Of a stretch of 64,000 nt of DNA, positions 59,051 to 64,000 are shown one piece after another. Both the position numbers and the translations under genes were made by a program. Position 1 is the stretch's first letter. Every line of letters starts with the position of its first letter. Below the pieces are notes generated by a model, which was not told the DNA's origin, did not search any database, and saw only the letters and a program-made list of their open reading frames with translations. Source of the DNA: Leishmania martiniquensis (lineage: Eukaryota > Euglenozoa > Kinetoplastea > Trypanosomatida > Trypanosomatidae); the NCBI RefSeq assembly GCF_017916325.1, contig NC_090155.1, positions 99,501-163,500 of the forward strand, written 5' to 3'.

Positions 59051-60013
59051 CGCTCTTTGTGCATGTGTGTCGCGAGGCGGGGGATGAGTGGGTGGGTGGT
59101 GCCGCACCAGAGGGAGAAGCGGAGAGGGGTTCGTGGAGCAAAAAGGCGCCGTGCTGAAAGCCGACAAGAAGTGCAGCGAGACAGGGGCCACCGCCAGTGC
59201 CATGCCTTCCCTTCCCCCCCCATCCACCTCTCCCTCTTGGGCGCAAACAGAGGCCACTTGTTCTCATGGAAATGCCGCTGTAGCACTGTCCATACACCCA
59301 TACGAGCCCACGTACGCATACACGCACACGTGTGCTTGCGCTCTGTCGCAGGTGCGCTCTGAACATGCCGTCTCTCTTGTAGGCGCGCGCGTGTGTGTGC
59401 AGCTCTGCTGTGCAGCCTTTTCACCTTATCCACACACACACACACATGCGTCGATGCGCAGGCCAGCGGATGCAATCGCCACCATGGCAAGCGCCTCAAG
59501 TGCGTTCGCACGTGCGTGTGTGTGCAGTGCATTCGCGCCTGCGGCGTCTTGGACTTGCATCGGTGCCGGGCGAAGACTCGCAGGTCAGAATGCAGGACGT
59601 GAGCCCCTCTCTCTCCTCAGCCGGTGCTGGCTGGCGCGGTGCATTTAGAGCCACGCGTGCGAGGAATGCGTTCAGTTGCGCTGCTTCCCTCTCTCTCTTG
59701 CTCTCTTCCCTTGCCACCCCCTTTGCTCTCACGCCCTTGTGTCGCCCTTGGCACATGCGGGTGTGTCTGCGGGTGGGGGGTGGGGGCAACCTCATACGCG
59801 GAGCTGCCCGCCTGCATCTTCCACCTCGCCGCTCTCTTCCCGCGCTCTCTCTCTCCCTACTACGTGTCATCGGCATCCCACCGTGGGTGCTCATCACTGA
59901 GCTGCTTCATCATTTTCAGTGGCCTCTTCGTCTCTTCTCTACTCTGCGTGCCGCCTATCTCCCCCCACGCACAACTTTTGCCCCCCTCCTTCTCCCCTCC
60001 GCTGGTCACGATT

Positions 60014-60015
60014 AG
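60014..60015 (+). promoter_or_regulatory. Candidate spliced-leader acceptor AG fixing the RRP8 start
   Basis: It is the first AG after CCCCCCTCCTTCTCCCCTCC and the GCTGGTCACGATT spacer, 26 nt before ATG 60041. The open frame extends upstream to 59624, and this acceptor would exclude that extension. Confidence 0.55.
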
Positions 60016-60040
60016 GGGCGGCGTAGCAGCGCTCGCAGAC

Positions 60041-61147
60041 ATGTTGGGCGGCCGCCATTACCAAAAAAAATACGTCAAAAAGCAAAGGAAAAAAGAGGCT
60101 AAGAAGGCGGCCCAGACGCCTGCGTGCAATAAGAGCGACGGCAGCGCAGCAGACGTGGGAGCAGCGGCCCAGCGCAAGGATGGCAGCACGCTAAAGGGAC
60201 CCGTTGTGTCACACGGTCACGTCGCGGCGAGCCGCGACTCGGCAAATAACCGCAAAAATGTGCCGTTTTCAAGCAAAATGGAGGAGAAGACGTACCGGAA
60301 GGAGCATCGCATCCCTCAGTACAACCGAATCATCGACCCGGAGCGGCAGAACTCGGCCAGGGCGGCTGGAGCAAGCAGTGCGGCGCAGCGCCGACGGGTG
60401 CTGCGTCAGAAGGGGGACGAGGATCTCCTCGACCACTTCCGCGAGCGCCTGAGCGCGAGCACATTTCGTCTCTTGAATGAGCAGGTGTACAACGGCCCCA
60501 CAGCGCTGGCGAGCCGGCTGCTGCGCGATGAGTCGACCTTTCGCGACTACCACACTGGCTACCACCAACAGTTGGTGCAGTGGCCCATGAACCCAAATAC
60601 GCTGATCGTGGAGTCTCTGCTGGGGGATCGACGCGGCCGGTTCCTCGCGAACAAGGGAAAGAGCATGCCGGGGCACATCCCGCCCTCGTGGGTGGTGGCC
60701 GACATGGGCTGCGGCGAGGCCCAAATCGCTGCGGCGCTCACGCCGAAGGGGTACACCGTTCATTCCTTTGACTTCTTCGCCTTGAGCCCGCTGGTGACGG
60801 TAGCGGACACCACCAAAGTACCCCTCGCGGACAAGAGCGTGGATGTCTGCGTCTTCTCGCTCAGTCTAATGGCGACAGACTACATTAAGAGCCTCTTCGA
60901 GGCCTTCCGCATCTTGAAGCCGAAGCGGCTGCTGAAGATTGTGGAAGTGCGCTCTCGTGTACCATTCCCGCGCAAGTTCGCGGAGCTCATAGAGGACATC
61001 GGCTTCGATGTCGATTACAGCGACGTCGCTGGCGATTACTTTGTTGCCTTCGACTTCCTCAAGAAGGATGGACAGACGGCCGCCAACACGCAGCTGCGGC
61101 ATGAGCCCGGTGATGTGCTGGTACCATCTCTTTACAAGAAGCGATGA
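60041..61147 (+). CDS. RRP8: RRP8-type rRNA adenine N1-methyltransferase
   Basis: The protein has 368 residues from MLGGRHYQKKYVKKQRKKEA. The Lys-rich N-terminus looks like a nucleolar targeting and RNA-binding tail. The RRP8 family core begins with LLDHFRERLSASTFRLLNEQ (~128-148) and FRDYHTGYHQQLVQWP. The Rossmann methyltransferase then shows motif I VVADMGCGEAQIA (near 219), HSFDFFAL, a DTTKVPLADKSVDVCVFSLS segment (motif IV) and LFEAFRILKPKRLLKIVEV. The ending YFVAFDFLKKDG is also typical. RRP8 (nucleomethylin) methylates N1 of a helix 25.1 adenine in large-subunit rRNA in the nucleolus. Length and domain order match the yeast protein (~390). The in-frame upstream extension has spacer composition and is excluded. 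Confidence 0.94.
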   Translation: MLGGRHYQKKYVKKQRKKEAKKAAQTPACNKSDGSAADVGAAAQRKDGSTLKGPVVSHGHVAASRDSANNRKNVPFSSKMEEKTYRKEHRIPQYNRIIDPERQNSARAAGASSAAQRRRVLRQKGDEDLLDHFRERLSASTFRLLNEQVYNGPTALASRLLRDESTFRDYHTGYHQQLVQWPMNPNTLIVESLLGDRRGRFLANKGKSMPGHIPPSWVVADMGCGEAQIAAALTPKGYTVHSFDFFALSPLVTVADTTKVPLADKSVDVCVFSLSLMATDYIKSLFEAFRILKPKRLLKIVEVRSRVPFPRKFAELIEDIGFDVDYSDVAGDYFVAFDFLKKDGQTAANTQLRHEPGDVLVPSLYKKR

Positions 61148-62598
61148 GAGGTTACAGAGAAAGGGAAGGGAGTGAAGGGGTGGGACAGGGCCCTTTAGCG
61201 TCCGCCTCCGCTGCAGCAGCCCGTCGACTGGCCTGTGTGTGTGCTTGTGTGTGTGTGTGTGTCACTCAGGGGCAGCCCGCCTCTGACCGGGTGGCAACTC
61301 GGCATCATGCAGTGGGAGGGGGAGCGAGAGTCGGTCCCATTCTGTGTTGCCTCCATCCCCTTCCCTCCTTCATAACCGTCGCGAAGGCCGCGATAAAGCG
61401 AGCGCATGCGCAGATGCACACCGCTACTCCTCTCGGGCTCCTACTCGGCTCCCCCCTCCCCCTCTCTCACCGGCTCGTTGTCCCCTCGCTCTTACCCCCT
61501 CTCACCACACAGATTCCTTCCGCTTCGGTCCCCCTCTTTGTTTTGCTGCCCTTTGCTGTGAGGTGCTCTGCGGGTAACGCATGGGTCGATTAAGCCCTGT
61601 AAGGGGTGTTGCGTGTCTCACCTGACCCCGTATATATGTGTGTGCGCACGCAAACTTATACAGATTAATGTATGTGTATATATGCCTGTGTGTGTGTGTG
61701 TTTGTGTGCGTGCGTGCTTGCGTGCACCAAAGAACTGGCGTCCTCTGTGTCCTTGCCGGGAAGAGAGAAGCGGGTTGCCCTTCACAGGACGCTTGATTCG
61801 CTGGAGGAGAGCGGGCTTCGCTGGAGGTAGGTGCTGCCAACGGCGCCGAATGCGCTCCTACTCGCGACTCGCCCACCTCCGTTACACCCCTTCACGGAAA
61901 CAAAGATGACGTCGCTTCGGTAGCGAAGACCGCTCAGGCAGCCAGATGAGTGCGAGGCGTCTCGGTATCTCTGCGCCTCCTTTTCTCAGACCTCTCTCTT
62001 CTTCCTCACAGGACTCGGATGGAGGCTGCCCGCGCCATGGATGGACATCGGCAGCGCAGACCTGTCGCTTCACTGCCGCGCCTGCACGAACTCCTCCCCC
62101 CCTTCTCCCCTCCCCTTCGCCTTCACCTCTGCTCACCACATTCCCATCCCCTCCCCCCGACGCCTTATCACCGTCTCCCCTCGTCGAGCCCCTTACGCGT
62201 GTATCTATAATATATATATATGTGTGTGAGTGTGAGTGTACACTCGGCGCTGCTCTCTCACTGGAGCATGCCGTCGGCCTTTGTCAGGAGCGTGGCGATG
62301 AGAAACGTGACCTCGGGTGTGTGTTGAACTCGAGCGCATCACGAGGGACGGAGGCCAACGCTACCGGCACCGCTAACGCACCCGAGCACACGCAGGTGCA
62401 GAGAAAATCAAAAGGCTGACATATCCGGTGAGGCCAACGCTCAACGCTTTTCGCTTTCGCATCTGCGCGTCGTGGGTAGGAGGAGACGAGAGGGAGGCCC
62501 AGCAGAGCACTCGTACCTCCGAAACCATTCATCAGCGCCTACACTTGCCCATCAACCGTCTCGCTTTCCTGATCACCACCCTCTGCCTCTGTCTCTTC
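61148..62598. other. Intergenic spacer
   Basis: No gene is seen. It contains GT runs (61246-61262, 61685-61700) and an AT/GT microsatellite at 62206-62228. A CT-rich tract at 61979-62009 contains AGs at 61988-61989 and 62010-62011, plausible acceptors for the last gene. Confidence 0.5.
62206..62228. repeat. TA/TG microsatellite
   Basis: A (TA)n run is followed by (TG)n in the spacer before the last gene. Confidence 0.8.
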
Positions 62599-64000
62599 AT
62601 GGACATGAGCCGGCGCCGTCGCAAGCTGCACGTGCGCCTGATGCGAGCTGCCGCCGTTGCCACTGCCGGGGTATTGATTTACCGGCGGTGGCAACTTCGT
62701 GCCTCCAGCGCATTACCGGCATCGACTTACCGGCCAGTCCATGGCGACGATGATGACGGCGACAGTCCCGCGCCCCGCTGGTCGCGCTGGGCGGCGCTGC
62801 AACAGAGTACGGCGGCAGACCCTTTTGACGTTCTCGTTGTCGGTGGGGGCCTCACAGGCCTCTACACGGCTGTCGACGCAGCACAGCGCGGGCTGCGCGT
62901 GGCTTTGGTCGACGCGGGAGACTTCGGTGGGGGCAGCACAACTTCGTGCACGCCCTCCCTCTCTCCAGGCGCTCTGCCTTACGTGCAGCGAGCCATTCGA
63001 CAGCGCAACGTGGACTGGCTTGGGATGGCCGCAACAGTGCTCACTGAACAAACGATATGGCGCAACGTCGCGCCGCAGTGCGTGGCGGCCCCAGATACGC
63101 TGAGGCGACGCTGGCAAAGCTGGCGGTGGCGAATCGCCGTCGGCCAAAGCAGCTGCGGCACCGCGACAGGGGTCAAGGATGCCAACGACACCCCCGCCGC
63201 TTTCTTACACGTGGCCGAGCCGTCAGCGAGAGCCCCTTCGATGCCGCCTTCGGATTCGGCGTTTGCCGCAACGACGCTTCTGCCAGCCCTGCACTCCTTC
63301 GAGATGGCGGAGTACGTCTGCGCGGCAATGTTGAGCAGCCTCATGAGCATATTTTGTGGCCCGCTGCGTCTGGACGTCGTGCTGCCACGGCGCTCGGTCG
63401 AGGCGCGCCTGCCGGCTCTAGCAGCCGGCTCGGCGCCGGCCTCCGCACCCGTACGCTTGCGAGGTGGCATCGTCGCCAACGACTTCGCGTTGTGTGGAAA
63501 CATCATCGCCGTGTCGCTCGCGCGTACCGCGGAGGAGCTCGGTGTGACGCTCTTGTCCTACGCCCCTGCGTTCGCCATCCAGGAGGTCCGCGCGCCGACC
63601 ATTATGGACACAAATCCGGCGTCCAGCTCTACATATCCCTCTTCGGGCGCGGGTGTGATGGTAGTGTCTGTTCGAGACGCGTTGGCCGCCACCGAGAATC
63701 TGCCAGTACCGCCCGAGCCGGCACCCTTGCCCTTATTTGGGCGGCGGTGGGGACAGTGCAGTGCCCCTTCTCCTTCGTCAACGGCGGACTTGGATGCATC
63801 GCCGTCGAGAGGTGTGCTGAGCGCAGAGACCGCGACCACGGCGTACGTCTACGCACGCACCGTTGTGAACTGCGCGGGCTGCTGGGCAGACACTGTGAAG
63901 GCCATGTACGATGGCAACGCCCATGATACAGTGCCGACTGCGTTCGCCGGATACCAGGCGTACTCGTACCTGATCGCTCCCGCCAACGCCGTGAAAGCTG
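62599..64000 (+). CDS. FAD-dependent glycerol-3-phosphate dehydrogenase-like protein, 3' partial
   Basis: I translated this frame by hand from the ATG at 62599. It stays open to the window end (467 codons). A basic N-terminus and a short hydrophobic segment (AAAVATAGVLIY, ~18-29) suggest a mitochondrial signal-anchor. The dinucleotide-binding fold starts FDVLVVGGGLTGLYTAVDAA (GGGLTG at residues 82-87) and ends in RVALVDAGDFGGG, as in GlpD/GUT2 enzymes. Further family features: GGIVANDFALCGNIIAVSLA and the second FAD segment ARTVVNCAGCWADTVKAMYDG. Family role: oxidation of glycerol 3-phosphate to dihydroxyacetone phosphate with electrons passed to ubiquinone. The usual STKLIHGGVRYL-like segment after the first fold is altered here to CTPSLSPGALPYVQ, so substrate or activity may differ. 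Confidence 0.83.
   Translation, partial: MDMSRRRRKLHVRLMRAAAVATAGVLIYRRWQLRASSALPASTYRPVHGDDDDGDSPAPRWSRWAALQQSTAADPFDVLVVGGGLTGLYTAVDAAQRGLRVALVDAGDFGGGSTTSCTPSLSPGALPYVQRAIRQRNVDWLGMAATVLTEQTIWRNVAPQCVAAPDTLRRRWQSWRWRIAVGQSSCGTATGVKDANDTPAAFLHVAEPSARAPSMPPSDSAFAATTLLPALHSFEMAEYVCAAMLSSLMSIFCGPLRLDVVLPRRSVEARLPALAAGSAPASAPVRLRGGIVANDFALCGNIIAVSLARTAEELGVTLLSYAPAFAIQEVRAPTIMDTNPASSSTYPSSGAGVMVVSVRDALAATENLPVPPEPAPLPLFGRRWGQCSAPSPSSTADLDASPSRGVLSAETATTAYVYARTVVNCAGCWADTVKAMYDGNAHDTVPTAFAGYQAYSYLIAPANAVKA

Larger units (their letters stand above)
58973..60040. other. Intergenic spacer
   Basis: No gene is seen. A CA-TA-TG microsatellite lies at 59019-59050 and CT-rich tracts at 59690-59725 and 59820-59860. 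A strong tract at about 59976-60003 leads to AG at 60014-60015, just before the RRP8 start. Confidence 0.5.

Noticed and set aside
59624..60040. 139-residue N-terminal extension of RRP8
   Set aside because: No ATG at its start, spacer composition, and a strong splice acceptor at 60014 would remove it.
63057..63926. 289-codon plus-strand ORF near the window end
   Set aside because: Overlaps the GlpD-like reading frame in another phase. The GlpD frame has clear FAD-binding motifs and runs off the window edge, so this one is a shadow.
1..64000. CRISPR arrays, tRNA or rRNA genes, bacterial promoters or terminators
   Set aside because: No regularly spaced repeats, no convincing cloverleaf or rRNA segment was noticed, and the sequence is eukaryotic with trans-splicing architecture. 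snoRNA genes cannot be excluded by eye.

Overview
This window is nuclear DNA of a kinetoplastid, almost certainly a Leishmania species. Every convincing gene is intronless and on the + strand. Genes are separated by long, GC-rich, pyrimidine-rich spacers with CA/TG/TA microsatellites, and polypyrimidine tracts ending in AG (candidate spliced-leader acceptors) lie upstream of most starts. There are three near-identical copies of a dispersed ~400-500 bp element that looks like a Leishmania SIDER-type degenerate retroposon. The whole window therefore reads as one stretch of a polycistronic transcription unit. There is no convincing minus-strand gene, no CRISPR array and no bacterial operon.

Layout, left to right: C-terminal part of an enkurin-domain protein (2-922); mitochondrial PDK/BCKDK-type kinase (1400-2755); SIDER-like copy A (3034-3510); ZZ zinc-finger protein (4475-6853); MGC-acylated leucine-rich-repeat protein (7722-8942); SIDER-like copy B in inverted orientation (10531-10957); 84-residue single-span membrane protein (12035-12289); large LRR protein (13000-15090); short-coil hypothetical (15875-16855); RING protein with RBBP6/Mpe1-like RING spacing (17736-18908); ESCO/Eco1-type cohesin acetyltransferase (19491-20429); FLVCR-type MFS transporter (22962-25052); two-span hypothetical (25988-27829); SIDER-like copy C (28981-29493); type I membrane protein (30366-31316); a 4.2 kb gene-free stretch; two tandem multi-span metallophosphoesterases (35530-39168 and 41426-45718); NUDT19-like Nudix hydrolase (46423-47664); RAD1 clamp subunit (48730-49827); a winged-helix-like hypothetical (50602-52374); a hypothetical (53177-53935); a large coiled-coil protein (54962-58972); RRP8 rRNA methyltransferase (60041-61147); and the first 467 codons of a mitochondrial FAD-type glycerol-3-phosphate dehydrogenase-like protein (62599 to the window end).

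Neighbours do not form pathways, as is usual in trypanosomatid gene clusters. Genome maintenance (ESCO, RAD1), ribosome biogenesis (RRP8), mitochondrial metabolism (PDK-like kinase, GlpD-like enzyme) and transport (FLVCR-like) are interspersed. The strongest unusual signals are: (i) an apparently perfect 576 bp + 158 bp nucleotide identity between the catalytic cores of the tandem phosphoesterases, broken by a 27 bp unrelated tract of equal length, which implies recent gene conversion; (ii) a 397 bp inverted repeat pair 7.1 kb apart around two genes, plus a third direct copy about 26 kb away; (iii) a divergent ESCO acetyltransferase with no visible zinc finger; and (iv) a His-rich central loop in the FLVCR-like transporter.
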